Program-made: the position numbers and the translations under genes | Part shown: positions 42,779 through 51,451 of the stretch, in pieces | Numbering within the stretch: position 1 is the stretch's first letter | Layout of the letters: every line of letters begins with the position of its first letter | Assembly (NCBI GenBank): GCA_031394355.1 | Contig: JANNSU010000059.1 | Coordinates: 1-64,000 of the forward strand | Source of the DNA: JAEUMY01 sp031394355 | GTDB lineage: Bacteria > Pseudomonadota > Gammaproteobacteria > Burkholderiales > Usitatibacteraceae | Length of the DNA stretch: 64,000 nt | Reading direction: 5' to 3' | Notes under the pieces: generated by a model | The model's database searches: none | Told to the model about the DNA's origin: nothing | What the model saw: only the letters and a program-made list of their open reading frames with translations

Positions 42779-44050
42779 TTATTCCCGGGCCAGTACGGCT
42801 TCTGCCCAGAGGCCCACTTCGAGCAGCCGCACGTCATCCATCGCCCATAGTTGAAATCCGAGCGGCAGGCCGTTGCCGTCTTTGAAGTGCGGCAAGGTCA
42901 ATGCCGGCAAGTGCAGCGCGGTCGAAGCGCGGTTGAAGACCGGATCGCCCGTCGCGTCCAGTCCGCGTGGCGCACTGCCTGCTGCGGCCGGAAGCAGCAG
43001 GACGTCATGGTCCTGAAACAGGGCAGGAAGTGCGGCTTGGGCAGTGCGAATCACGGTTTGCGCGGCGCGGTAGCGGTCCCAGGAAATCAGCCGTCCTTCC
43101 TCCAGCAAGCCAGCCAGGCGAGGGGAGAGTGATTCCCGGTGCTGCGAATATTCGCCAAGGTAGCTGCGAGCGGCCTCGAAAAGCTGGATGACAGTTTGCG
43201 CGCCGTTGAGGCCATTGAAGGCGGCGGGCAATACCGGGGTGGCTAGCTTTGCGCCAGTCTCTGCAAAGGCTTTGGCTGCTGCCTCGACTGCTTCGCGCAT
43301 GGATTCGCTGGCTTCATCGTCTTCAGGTAGTCGCAGCAGTCCGATCCGGGGTGCATTGGCCCCGGCTTTCAGGCGGAACCGTTCGTTCCAGGTCAGTGCT
43401 TCGGCCATGAGCGCGATATCGGCCACGCAGTTGGCCATCCATCCCGGGGTATCCAGGCTCTCCGACTGGGACTTGATGCCGGCCCGGGGGACAAGGCCGA
43501 AACTCGGTTTGAATCCGACCACACCACAGTAGGAGGCGGGCCGGATGACCGAGCCGGCTGTCTGCGTACCAAAGGCGATAGGCACCATGCCCGCTGCCAC
43601 GGCTGCGGCAGATCCTGAAGATGATCCCCCTGGCGTGTGCTCGGGATGATGCGGATTGCGGGTCTTGCCGGGATGGAACCAGGCGAGCTCGGTGGTGACC
43701 GTCTTGCCGAGCACGATCGCGCCGGCTGTGCGCGCCAGGGCGACCATGGCCGCATCGGCCCTGGCAACGTGATTTGCGTAGATCGGGGAGCCCATGCGGC
43801 AAGGCAGCCCGCCCACATCGATGATGTCCTTTACCCCGATGGGAATGCCGTGAAGAATGCCCCGGCGCGGGCCCGAATCGCAGGCGCGTGCATCCTTCAG
43901 CGCATCATTCACATTGAGGTACTCCCAGGCCTGCACGGCTGGTTCGCGCGTCGCGATGATCTGCGAATATTCGCGTATCAGCGTGCGTGCGCCGAGCTGC
44001 CCCTGTTCAATCCTGTGAGCGGCGTCGATGGCGAACAGAGGGGCTTTCAC
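42779..44050 (-). CDS. Amidase signature family enzyme
   Basis: The 423-residue amidase has the catalytic Ser-cisSer-Lys elements: GIPIGVKDIID (Lys) and PGGSSSGSAAAVAAGMVPIAFGTQTAGS (split over the Ser-rich loop), then SYCGVVGFKPSFGLVPRAG. Missing GatB/C neighbours and C-terminal divergence argue against GatA; a general amidase is more likely and the substrate is unknown. It starts nine bases after ffh ends. Two palindrome copies lie within it, both read as Glu-Tyr-Ser-Gln. Confidence 0.88.
   Translation of the reverse strand: MKAPLFAIDAAHRIEQGQLGARTLIREYSQIIATREPAVQAWEYLNVNDALKDARACDSGPRRGILHGIPIGVKDIIDVGGLPCRMGSPIYANHVARADAAMVALARTAGAIVLGKTVTTELAWFHPGKTRNPHHPEHTPGGSSSGSAAAVAAGMVPIAFGTQTAGSVIRPASYCGVVGFKPSFGLVPRAGIKSQSESLDTPGWMANCVADIALMAEALTWNERFRLKAGANAPRIGLLRLPEDDEASESMREAVEAAAKAFAETGAKLATPVLPAAFNGLNGAQTVIQLFEAARSYLGEYSQHRESLSPRLAGLLEEGRLISWDRYRAAQTVIRTAQAALPALFQDHDVLLLPAAAGSAPRGLDATGDPVFNRASTALHLPALTLPHFKDGNGLPLGFQLWAMDDVRLLEVGLWAEAVLARE
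43144..43155. repeat. Dispersed palindrome GCGAATATTCGC
   Basis: Inside the amidase gene, read as Gly-Glu-Tyr-Ser. Confidence 0.9.
43963..43974. repeat. Dispersed palindrome GCGAATATTCGC
   Basis: Second copy inside the amidase gene, near its N-terminus, read as Arg-Glu-Tyr-Ser in the conserved start region of the family. Confidence 0.9.
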
Positions 44051-44059
44051 GCGTGGGTG

Positions 44060-45412
44060 TCAGCGCATGCCGGGCATCATGCCCTTCATGCCCTTCATCA
44101 TCTTGCCGAGTGCGCCGGACTTCATCATTTTCATCATTTTCTGCATCTGCTCGAACTCCTTGAGCAGCGTGTTGATCTCCTGTACCGCAACCCCGGCACC
44201 GGCGGCAATGCGTTTCTTGCGTGACGCCTTGAGCAGTTCGGGCTTGCGCCGTTCTGCAGGCGTCATGGAATTGATGATGCCCTCGGTGCGCTTCAGCTTC
44301 TTTTCCTGCAATTGCGGATTCCCCTGCGCCGCCTGGGCCAGCTGTGCGGGCAGCTTGTCCATGAGAGCGCCCATCCCGCCCATGTTGCGCATCTGGATGA
44401 GTTGCTGCTTGAAGTCCTCCAGATCAAACTGCTTGCCTTTGCGGAATTTCTCCGCCAAACGCTGGGCCTCGTCCTGATCGACCTTCTGGTGCGCCTCCTC
44501 GATCAGCGACAGCACATCGCCCATACCCAGAATGCGTTCGGCCATGCGGCTGGGATGGAACGGTTGCAGGCCATCAGTCTTTTCCGACACGCCAACGAAC
44601 TTGATCGGCTTGCCCGTGATGTGCCGCACGGACAGCGCCGCACCACCTCGGGAGTCGCCATCGAGCTTGGTCAGGACCACGCCGGTGAGAGGCAGGGCTT
44701 CGTTGAACGCATGGGCCACGTTGACCGCATCCTGACCCTGCATGGCGTCGGTGACAAACAGCGTCTCGATCGGGTTCAGTGCTGCATGCAAAGCCTTGAT
44801 CTCCGCCATCATGGCTTCGTCGATGGCGAGGCGGCCGGCGGTATCGACGATCAACACATCATGCAGATGGGACACAGCCCATTGCTTTGCGGCGAGCGCG
44901 ATGTCGACAGGCTTCTGTGATGGATCACTGGGAAAGAAATCGACGTCCAGCTGGCCCGCGAGGGTCTTCAACTGCTCGATGGCCGCAGGGCGATACACGT
45001 CCGCGCTCACGACCAGCACCCGCTTCTTCTGTCGCTCCTTCAATAGCCGGGCCAGTTTGCCCACGCTGGTGGTCTTGCCTGCACCCTGCAGGCCGGCCAT
45101 CAACACCACTGCGGGCGGCTGTGTGGCCAGATTCAGGCCCTCACTTTCGCCGCCCATCAGCTTCGAAAGCTCCTGGTGCACGATGCCAATCAGTGCCTGC
45201 CCGGGCGACAGACTCTGCAGCACTTCCGCGCCCAGCGCCTTGTCCTTCACGGCGGCGATGAAATCGCGGACCACGGGCAGACCCACATCTGCTTCCAGGA
45301 GGGCCATGCGAACTTCCCGCAAGGCATCCTGAATATTGGACTCCGTCAGGCGCGATTGGCCACGGAGAGTTTTGACGATACCGGCGAGGCGATTGGTCAG
45401 GTTGTCGAGCAT
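44060..45412 (-). CDS. ffh: Signal recognition particle protein Ffh
   Basis: A 450-residue SRP54: N-domain helices to about 85, the GTPase G1 motif GLQGAGKTTSVGKLA, VLVVSADVYRPAAIEQL, DTAGRL and TKLDGDSRGGAALS. The methionine-rich M domain follows (MQKMMKMMKSGALGKMMKGM near the C-terminus). It targets membrane proteins with 4.5S RNA and FtsY. Neighbouring it with the CcsA-type gene in divergent orientation is common in betaproteobacteria. Length is complete. Confidence 0.97.
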   Translation of the reverse strand: MLDNLTNRLAGIVKTLRGQSRLTESNIQDALREVRMALLEADVGLPVVRDFIAAVKDKALGAEVLQSLSPGQALIGIVHQELSKLMGGESEGLNLATQPPAVVLMAGLQGAGKTTSVGKLARLLKERQKKRVLVVSADVYRPAAIEQLKTLAGQLDVDFFPSDPSQKPVDIALAAKQWAVSHLHDVLIVDTAGRLAIDEAMMAEIKALHAALNPIETLFVTDAMQGQDAVNVAHAFNEALPLTGVVLTKLDGDSRGGAALSVRHITGKPIKFVGVSEKTDGLQPFHPSRMAERILGMGDVLSLIEEAHQKVDQDEAQRLAEKFRKGKQFDLEDFKQQLIQMRNMGGMGALMDKLPAQLAQAAQGNPQLQEKKLKRTEGIINSMTPAERRKPELLKASRKKRIAAGAGVAVQEINTLLKEFEQMQKMMKMMKSGALGKMMKGMKGMMPGMR

Positions 45413-45498
45413 CGGAGGTCGGGGTGCCTTCGTGTAAACTGCATTGCGATTGCGGGGCCGCGAATGTCCGGTGTCCCGCCGAGGCGAACTTCGACTAA

Positions 45499-46338
45499 AT
45501 GGACTTGCATTTTATCACCGCCGGTTTCTATTTCGGCGCGACAGTCGTTGCATGGATGACCGGTTGGACGCCGCTTACGTCCGAAAGCCGGCCCGTCTCC
45601 GCCGCGGCCGTCCCGGTGCTTGCAGCACTGCCGCCCCTGCTGCTGTGCGGGGCGCTTGGCTGGCACGCCTTCAATCTGTCAGGTGATCTCTTCACGCCCG
45701 CAGGCTTCAATCTCAGCTTTGCCACGTCGCTTTCCCTGATCACTTTCGGCACGCTGATGATCTATACCGGCATCGGAATGTCCACCGGACTTTCGCGCAT
45801 GGTCGCCCGCTATCTTGCGCCGATTGCCTTGCTCGTGGTCCTGACGCCCGTATTCCTGACCGCACAGTACGTGGTGCCCTATGGTTCAGAGCCCATGTTC
45901 CGGGTGCATTTCATTGTGGCCATGATGGCGTACGTACTTTTCACGATAGCAGCAGTGCATGCGCTGCTCATGTGGGCCATGGAAGGCTGGCTGCATCAGG
46001 GAGACCTGCCCGCCGAGGCGGGCGGATTGCCGCCGCTCATTCGCATGGAGCGCTGGCTGTTCCGCTTGCTGCTGGCCGCGTTCCTGCTGCTCACGGCGAC
46101 ACTCGTCTCCGGCCTGTTCTTCTCCGAGGCGCTCTTTGACAAGGCGTTCCAGTTCAACCACAAGACACTGTTCGCCCTGGTGTCGTGGGGGATCTTTGCC
46201 TGGCTGTTGTTCGGGCATTGGCAGTTCGGCTGGCGCGGGCGCAAAGCCATCAAACTCACTCTGATCGGCTTTGTGGCGTTGTTGCTGGCCTACATCGGTA
46301 CCAAGTTTGTGTTGCAGGTCCTCCTGGGGCGCTACTGA
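45499..46338 (+). CDS. CcsA/YpjD-type cytochrome c assembly membrane protein
   Basis: A 279-residue protein with eight hydrophobic helices. Features are conserved His residues in ALGWHAFNL, MFRVHFIVAMMAYVLF and FNHKTLFALVSWGIFAWLL, and the tryptophan-containing FGHWQFGWRGRKAI. It belongs to the CcsA/CcmC/NrfE superfamily. In betaproteobacteria this ffh-linked version is annotated as inner membrane protein YpjD and its role in haem handling is unproven. The following hemolysin-like gene begins nine bases later. Confidence 0.85.
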   Translation: MDLHFITAGFYFGATVVAWMTGWTPLTSESRPVSAAAVPVLAALPPLLLCGALGWHAFNLSGDLFTPAGFNLSFATSLSLITFGTLMIYTGIGMSTGLSRMVARYLAPIALLVVLTPVFLTAQYVVPYGSEPMFRVHFIVAMMAYVLFTIAAVHALLMWAMEGWLHQGDLPAEAGGLPPLIRMERWLFRLLLAAFLLLTATLVSGLFFSEALFDKAFQFNHKTLFALVSWGIFAWLLFGHWQFGWRGRKAIKLTLIGFVALLLAYIGTKFVLQVLLGRY

Positions 46339-46347
46339 CCCGCCATC

Positions 46348-47634
46348 ATGGATAGCATCCCTTTGGTGTGGCTCTATGTGGCGCAGGGCCTTCTGCTCCT
46401 CATATCCGCGTTCTTCTCGATTTCAGAGACCAGCATGATGGCGTTGAACCGCTATCGGCTGAAGCATCTCATCAAGCAAGGCAGCCGGGCGGCGAAGAAG
46501 ACCAGCGATCTGCTGAGAAAAACGGACAAGCTCCTGGGCGTCATCCTGCTGGGCAACAACCTCGTCAACTCCGCCTCGGCCGTGCTGTTTGCACTCATTG
46601 CAAAACGGCTGTTTGGCGAAGATGAAATCGTGCTTGCGCTAGCCACGGGCGGCATCACGTTCCTCATTCTGGTGTTTGCCGAGATCACGCCGAAGGTCAT
46701 TGGCGCCTCCTACCCTGAAAGAATCGCCCTGCCCGCTTCATACGTGCTGTCCCCGCTGCTCAAACTAGCGTATCCGGTCGTATGGTTCGTGAACCTGTTC
46801 GTGCAGGCGCTACTGAAGATGCTGTTCATCAAGCCCAAGGGCGACACTGACGGAGACGGTCAGATCAGCATGGAAGAGCTGCGCACGCTTGTGCTGGAGG
46901 CGGGCCACTTCATTCCGCCCAAGCACCAGACCATCATGGTCAACCTGTTCGAGCTGGAGAACATGACGGTGGACGACACCATGACACCGCGCTCGCAGAT
47001 CGAGGGTGTCGACATGGCCGACAAGATCGAAGACATTCGCAATACCGTATCCACCGCGCACCACACCCGCCTGGTGGTCTATGACGGCGGGCCGGAAAGT
47101 GTCATCGGCATCGTCCATATGCGCAGAGTGCTCAACGCCATTCGGCGCGATCCGCTCACCAAGGATTCGCTTCGCGAGATCATCCGCGAACCCTATTTCA
47201 TTCCCCTGGGCACGGGGCTGCTTCAACAGTTGCAGAACTTTCAGGAGAACCAGCGGCACATGGCCATCGTTGTCGATGAATATGGCGAGATGCAGGGCCT
47301 GGTGACCATGAAGGACATCCTTGAAGAAATCGTTGGCGAGTTCACCAGCCAGAGCCCGGCGGCGGGTGGATTGATCCACCAGCAGGAGGACGGCACCGTG
47401 ATCGTTGAAGGGTCGTGTCCGTTGCGAACGCTGAACCGCAAGCTGGGCCTGCACTTCCCGCTCGATGGGCCCAAAACCATCAACGGGCTGCTCACGGAAC
47501 AGCTTGAGGACATTCCCGAGCCGGGCTTGGCGGTCAAAGTTGCAGGCTATCCGATTGAGATCATGCAGACGCAAGACAAGATGGTGAAGGTCGTACGGAT
47601 CGATCCGCGCCGTGCCAAGGTCCCTGCTGCCTGA
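46348..47634 (+). CDS. HlyC/CorC family transporter (CNNM-CBS-CorC)
   Basis: The 428-residue protein has a DUF21/CNNM membrane domain (about 5-190, with ISAFFSISETSMMALNRYRL and FAEITPKVIGASYPE), a tandem CBS pair (about 205-330, with DDTMTPRSQIEGVD and IVVDEYGEMQGLVTMKDILE) and a CorC_HlyC C-terminal domain. Such proteins are linked to magnesium or cobalt efflux. It forms a two-gene unit with the CcsA-type gene. It ends three bases before the convergent LpxR-like gene. Confidence 0.92.
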   Translation: MDSIPLVWLYVAQGLLLLISAFFSISETSMMALNRYRLKHLIKQGSRAAKKTSDLLRKTDKLLGVILLGNNLVNSASAVLFALIAKRLFGEDEIVLALATGGITFLILVFAEITPKVIGASYPERIALPASYVLSPLLKLAYPVVWFVNLFVQALLKMLFIKPKGDTDGDGQISMEELRTLVLEAGHFIPPKHQTIMVNLFELENMTVDDTMTPRSQIEGVDMADKIEDIRNTVSTAHHTRLVVYDGGPESVIGIVHMRRVLNAIRRDPLTKDSLREIIREPYFIPLGTGLLQQLQNFQENQRHMAIVVDEYGEMQGLVTMKDILEEIVGEFTSQSPAAGGLIHQQEDGTVIVEGSCPLRTLNRKLGLHFPLDGPKTINGLLTEQLEDIPEPGLAVKVAGYPIEIMQTQDKMVKVVRIDPRRAKVPAA

Positions 47635-47637
47635 TGG

Positions 47638-48660
47638 TCAGAACTCGTAGGCGGCCACGATGGTGCCATAGCGGTGTATACCCTGCGGTGTGCGCTCATC
47701 CACCGGCTTGAACTCCATCGAGCGCCAGGTCTGGGTGAACGTCAGCCGGAAGTTCTCCAGAAATCGAACCGACGCGCCCACAGCCACATCATAGGCCCAG
47801 GGCCGCTTCGTGACCTTGGCGCTGTCCCGAAAGGTATTGCCATCCAGAAAAATGTTCCGTGCGACCAGTCGCCCCTCGGTTCTGGCAAAGACGTAGTACT
47901 CCAGGTCGCGCCGCTCAGGCGGCAGGCAGAAGCCGCTTAGGGATGCGCCTTGCCGCAAGCTGGTCACGCTGCGGTCATCACCGAACCCGGACAGATTCTT
48001 GCCCACCCGCAGCGTTGCGCCGGCAGCGGCATAGGTGTAAACGTTGCCAAGCGCCAAGCCATAGTGCGGAATGAGGTCTACCGTGTTGCAGACGTACTGT
48101 CTGCGAATCTGGTGCTTCCAGGTCAGGTTCACGCCCAGTTCATTGCTGATCTGGTTGTCCCAGCCCTCCGGACGATCCGCACCGATGATGCGATGCCATC
48201 GCGTCTGGATGGATCGCGCACCACTCGCCGGGCCCACGGCGCCGATGCTCAGCTCCACCGTATCCTGGGTGTCGGGGGAGGCGGCCTGTGCCAGCGCACC
48301 AAGATACGTCCAGCCGGCCCAGGGACGATCCCAGGGTTGAGGTGCCGAATTCGTGATGTCGCGGGGCGTGTAGATGTCCTGACCCAGGGTAAAACCCACC
48401 CGCACGACGGCTTCGGGATCATAGAACCGCTTCGCGAGCCGGCGGAACTCGTCCAGCTGTGACCATTCCTGCTGCCGCGGCAGGTACACGATGCGCAGGC
48501 CATTGGTGTACCACTGGTCGGTGTTGCTGCGGCTGAACAGGTCGTTCTCGGTGAAGATCTGTATGCCATGCTCAGGATCGGCACTTTGCGCGTGACCAGA
48601 CATCGAGAGCAGCAGAAAAAAGGCCGCGAAGGCGGCCTGTGTGACAAGCTGTTTATTCAT
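47638..48660 (-). CDS. lpxR: Lipid A deacylase LpxR family outer-membrane protein
   Basis: A signal peptide (AFAAFFLLLSMSGHA) precedes a 12-strand beta-barrel of about 315 residues. The LpxR catalytic elements are present: Asn-Asp in FTENDLFSRSNTDQWYTNG, the PWAGWTYLG block, and His in TRWHRIIGADRPEGWDNQI. It ends in Phe (IVAAYEF). The enzyme would remove the 3'-acyloxyacyl group of lipid A in the outer leaflet. The start at 48660 follows the hairpin 48681-48708; a longer frame from 48732 would run through it. Confidence 0.87.
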   Translation of the reverse strand: MNKQLVTQAAFAAFFLLLSMSGHAQSADPEHGIQIFTENDLFSRSNTDQWYTNGLRIVYLPRQQEWSQLDEFRRLAKRFYDPEAVVRVGFTLGQDIYTPRDITNSAPQPWDRPWAGWTYLGALAQAASPDTQDTVELSIGAVGPASGARSIQTRWHRIIGADRPEGWDNQISNELGVNLTWKHQIRRQYVCNTVDLIPHYGLALGNVYTYAAAGATLRVGKNLSGFGDDRSVTSLRQGASLSGFCLPPERRDLEYYVFARTEGRLVARNIFLDGNTFRDSAKVTKRPWAYDVAVGASVRFLENFRLTFTQTWRSMEFKPVDERTPQGIHRYGTIVAAYEF

Positions 48661-48680
48661 GTTGTGGTGCAGCTTAAAGG

Positions 48681-48708
48681 AAAAGGGCCTCCAGTAGGAG
48701 GCCCTTTT
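48681..48708. terminator. Bidirectional terminator between icd and lpxR
   Basis: A perfect 12-bp stem (AAAAGGGCCTCC / GGAGGCCCTTTT) with an AGTA loop. It lies just after the icd stop, and T residues follow the GC stem on either strand. Confidence 0.92.
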
Positions 48709-48732
48709 GTTGCTGATTGGCGACAGCGCCAC

Positions 48733-49947
48733 TCAGGCCATGCGGCGCTTCAATTCATCGTCGATGGCGAGCAGGAACTCTTCCGTGTGCAAATACGGAT
48801 GATCCGGACGGATAAGGATGGCCAGGTCTTTGGTCATCTTGCCGCTTTCGACCATATCCACGCACACCTTCTCCACCAGCTGCGCGAAGTTGACCAGATC
48901 CGGCGTGTTGTCCATCTTGCCGCGGAAGATGAGACCGCGCGTCCAGGCATAGATGGATGCAATCGGGTTGGTGGACGTAGGCTTGCCTTGCTGGTGCATG
49001 CGGTAATGACGCGTCACCGTGCCGTGCGCGGCTTCGGCCTCGACCGTCTTGCCATCCGGCGACATCAGCACGGACGTCATCAGGCCGAGCGAGCCATAGC
49101 CTTGCGCCACGGTGTCGGATTGCACGTCGCCGTCATAATTTTTGCAAGCCCAGAGGTAGCCACCGCTCCACTTGAGGTTCGAAGCCACCATGTCGTCAAT
49201 GAGGCGATGCTCATACGTCAGGCCGGCAGCATCGTATTTCGCCTTGAACTCCGCATTGAAGATCTCTTCGAACAGATTCTTGAAGCGACCGTCATAGACC
49301 TTCAGGATGGTGTTCTTGGTTGAGAGGTACACCGCATAGTTGCGCTCCAGGCCGTAGTTGAAGCAGGCACGCGCGAAACCCTTGATGGAGTCATCGAGGT
49401 TGTACATGCCCATGGCGATGCCTGCACCAGGCGACTTGAACACCTCTCGCTCGATGGGCGCACCGCCGTCAGCCGGCGTGAACGTCATCTTCAGTGTGCC
49501 AGCGCCGGGGAATTGGAAATCGGTGGCGCGGTATTGGTCGCCAAAGCCGTGGCGAGCCACGACCACAGGCTTGTCCCAGTGCCCGACCAGGCGCGGCACA
49601 TTCTTGCAGATGATGGGCTCGCGGAAGATGGTGCCATCAAGAATGTTCCGGATGGTGCCATTCGGGCTCTTCCACATCTGCTTGAGATTGAATTCCTTCA
49701 CGCGCGCTTCGTCCGGCGTGATCGTTGCGCACTTCACGGCCACACCAAATTCCTTGGTGGCCATTGCGGAGTCGACGGTGACCTTGTCATCGGTCGCGTC
49801 GCGGTGCTCCATCCCCAGGTCGTAGTACTTCAGATCGATGTCGAGATACGGAAGGATGAGGCGCTCACGGATCATCTGCCAGATGATGCGCGTCATTTCG
49901 TCGCCATCCATTTCGACGACCGGGTTCTTCACCTTGATTTTGGCCAT
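48733..49947 (-). CDS. icd: NADP-dependent isocitrate dehydrogenase, dimeric type
   Basis: The 404-residue enzyme starts MAKIKVKNPVVEMDGDEMTR and is the eukaryote-like homodimeric subfamily, not the E. coli type. Features are the substrate loop KSPNGTIRNILDGTIFREP, metal Asp residues in VQSDTVAQGYGSLGLM and DDMVAS, and the NADP segment EAAHGTVTRHYRMHQQG. It makes 2-oxoglutarate and NADPH in the TCA cycle. The start at 49947 has GGAG upstream. A single GGTGATG heptamer lies in its leader. Confidence 0.96.
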   Translation of the reverse strand: MAKIKVKNPVVEMDGDEMTRIIWQMIRERLILPYLDIDLKYYDLGMEHRDATDDKVTVDSAMATKEFGVAVKCATITPDEARVKEFNLKQMWKSPNGTIRNILDGTIFREPIICKNVPRLVGHWDKPVVVARHGFGDQYRATDFQFPGAGTLKMTFTPADGGAPIEREVFKSPGAGIAMGMYNLDDSIKGFARACFNYGLERNYAVYLSTKNTILKVYDGRFKNLFEEIFNAEFKAKYDAAGLTYEHRLIDDMVASNLKWSGGYLWACKNYDGDVQSDTVAQGYGSLGLMTSVLMSPDGKTVEAEAAHGTVTRHYRMHQQGKPTSTNPIASIYAWTRGLIFRGKMDNTPDLVNFAQLVEKVCVDMVESGKMTKDLAILIRPDHPYLHTEEFLLAIDDELKRRMA

Positions 49948-50265
49948 GGAACTGCTCCTGTGCTGTGCAAGTGGGTGATGGGTAGGCGCGGGCACCGCGT
50001 CAATTCAAAATTTTATTGTTGTTGTTCGGGGCAATCGGCGGGGACGCGAAGTATAGCAAACCGGTGCGGCCAGCCGGTGCCCGTAGCGTGCGCCAAGGGC
50101 CATTGATGGCAGATTCGAACTGGCGCTGAAAGCATGACGTCCAAAGTGCTGGCATGGCCTTGGGGCCGCTGCACCCTGCACCCGAATAGTTGCTTAGGGC
50201 AGTGCGCTGGGTCGAGTCACGGCAGCGGCATTCCTTGTGCCACAAGCCGCCAGATTACAAGAATG

Positions 50266-50290
50266 AAAACGCCCCGGGGAGGGGCGTTTT
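50266..50290. terminator. Terminator downstream of tRNA-Phe
   Basis: A ten-base perfect inverted repeat AAAACGCCCC / GGGGCGTTTT with a five-base loop, six bases past the tRNA 3' end on the minus strand. The T run follows the stem in either direction. Confidence 0.9.
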
Positions 50291-50296
50291 GCAATC

Positions 50297-50372
50297 TGGT
50301 GGCCCGGGGCGGAATCGAACCACCGACACAAGGATTTTCAATCCTCTGCTCTACCGACTGAGCTACCGGGCC
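50297..50372 (-). tRNA. tRNA-Phe (GAA)
   Basis: On the minus strand the 76-nt gene folds into a standard cloverleaf. The acceptor stem is GGCCCGG/CCGGGCC with an A discriminator and encoded CCA. The D-arm is GCTCAGTCGGTAGAGC. The anticodon loop is TTGAAAA, so the anticodon is GAA. The T-arm is GGTGG-TTCGATT-CCGCC. It is followed by a strong terminator. Confidence 0.98.
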
Positions 50373-50376
50373 AGAA

Positions 50377-50411
50377 TTTTGCGACTGATTTTGCGACTGA
50401 TTTTGCGACTG
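50377..50411. repeat. 12-bp tandem repeat upstream of tRNA-Phe
   Basis: TTTTGCGACTGA is repeated twice exactly with a third copy of 11 bases, ending four bases from the tRNA 5' end. It lies in the tRNA leader or promoter region on the minus strand. Confidence 0.9.
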
Positions 50412-50499
50412 TGCCAGCCAGCAAAGCCCGGAATTATAGCCGGAAACCGGCTGCAAAGTGAATGAGGCGGTCCGCCTGATCGGCAGGCATGGTGAGCGG

Positions 50500-50955
50500 T
50501 CAGGTCGGGGGCTCCAGCGCCAGTCGTAGCCACACACGATTGTGTCCGAACAGGTAGTGGTACTCAGCGCTGATGGACATACCCTTTGCCAGCACGGCGC
50601 CCAGACCGCCTTCCTTGCCACCTTCCACATGATCGGCTGTGTGCATCCGGTCTGCAAACGCCAGCGGATTGAAAGGCGGAGCCTGGTCTTCATAGATCAC
50701 ATGGATGCAGTCATCAGTCATGCGCAGCGTGATCACCACCGGTGCCTCGCTGCCACCGCGATGACCGTGCTTCACCGTGTTGGTGAAAAGCTCCTCAGCC
50801 ACGAGGTGAAGTCTGAGACAGGTGCCGTGCGACGTTCCGGATGCGCTGCAAAAGCTATCCACGAACCCGCGCACGACGGCGAGATCGCGCATTCTGGCGG
50901 TGAACATCGATTGATATCCCCCACTTTTTGTGACGCTATTCACAGGCTTACTCAT
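50500..50955 (-). CDS. RsbW-like serine kinase/anti-sigma ATP-binding protein
   Basis: A 151-residue GHKL ATPase: N-box HLVAEELFTNTVKHGHRGG, G1-like YEDQAPPFNP and G2-like GGKEGGLGAVLAKGM. It matches RsbW/SpoIIAB-type proteins, which phosphorylate a STAS antagonist and hold a target in check. The likely STAS partner is encoded at 55179 and the likely opposing PP2C phosphatase at 52136. The three genes are within 5 kb but not in one operon; this one is separated by the FecR and OmpA genes on the other strand. Confidence 0.85.
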   Translation of the reverse strand: MSKPVNSVTKSGGYQSMFTARMRDLAVVRGFVDSFCSASGTSHGTCLRLHLVAEELFTNTVKHGHRGGSEAPVVITLRMTDDCIHVIYEDQAPPFNPLAFADRMHTADHVEGGKEGGLGAVLAKGMSISAEYHYLFGHNRVWLRLALEPPT

Positions 50956-51016
50956 TCGGGCATTATAGAGTGCTAGCGTAAATCAACCGCGCTGATTCAA
51001 CCGAGGAGTGTAGATC

Positions 51017-51451
51017 ATGAAATCAAAATACTTGGCCCTTTTGCTGATGGTGGCCGGTGTGGCCAATGCGTCTGTCGTGGGCGAGATCAAGATCCTGAAG
51101 GGGGTGGCGACCGTTGAACGCCAGGGCCAGAAGCTGCCAGCGGCGGTCGGCATGAAGCTGATGCAGGCCGATACGGTGCTCACGGGCAATGATGGTGCCG
51201 TCGGCATCACCTTCGCTGATAACAGCCTCATGTCGGCAGGCCCGAACAGCTCGCTTTCCATCGATAGCTTCCGGTTTGATTCAACCACGCACGCTGGCGA
51301 ATTTCAGTCGTCCATCAAGCGCGGTACTGTGGCCGTGGTGTCCGGCAAGATGGTCAAACAGAGCCCTGAATCGATGAAGATCCGGACGCCGTCCTCGATC
51401 ATGGGTGTCCGTGGAACCGAGTTTGTGGTCAAGGTCGACGACGCCCTGTGA
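51017..51451 (+). CDS. FecR domain secreted protein
   Basis: The 144-residue protein has a signal peptide (KYLALLLMVAGVANA) and a single FecR domain: GEIKILKGVATVERQGQK, LTGNDGAVGITFADNSLMS, and the closing RTPSSIMGVRGTEFVV. FecR domains sense or shape periplasmic signals and often sit beside CHASE2 proteins. Its stop overlaps the OmpA-family gene (TGATG), and the CHASE2-phosphatase gene converges just beyond. A role as periplasmic partner of that CHASE2 domain is inference. Confidence 0.88.
   Translation: MKSKYLALLLMVAGVANASVVGEIKILKGVATVERQGQKLPAAVGMKLMQADTVLTGNDGAVGITFADNSLMSAGPNSSLSIDSFRFDSTTHAGEFQSSIKRGTVAVVSGKMVKQSPESMKIRTPSSIMGVRGTEFVVKVDDAL

Noticed and set aside
50217..50693. A 158-residue minus-strand open frame across tRNA-Phe
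   Set aside because: It reads through the tRNA and its terminator; the peptide around VAQSVEQRIENP is the familiar false translation of a tRNA gene, and it overlaps the RsbW-like gene.
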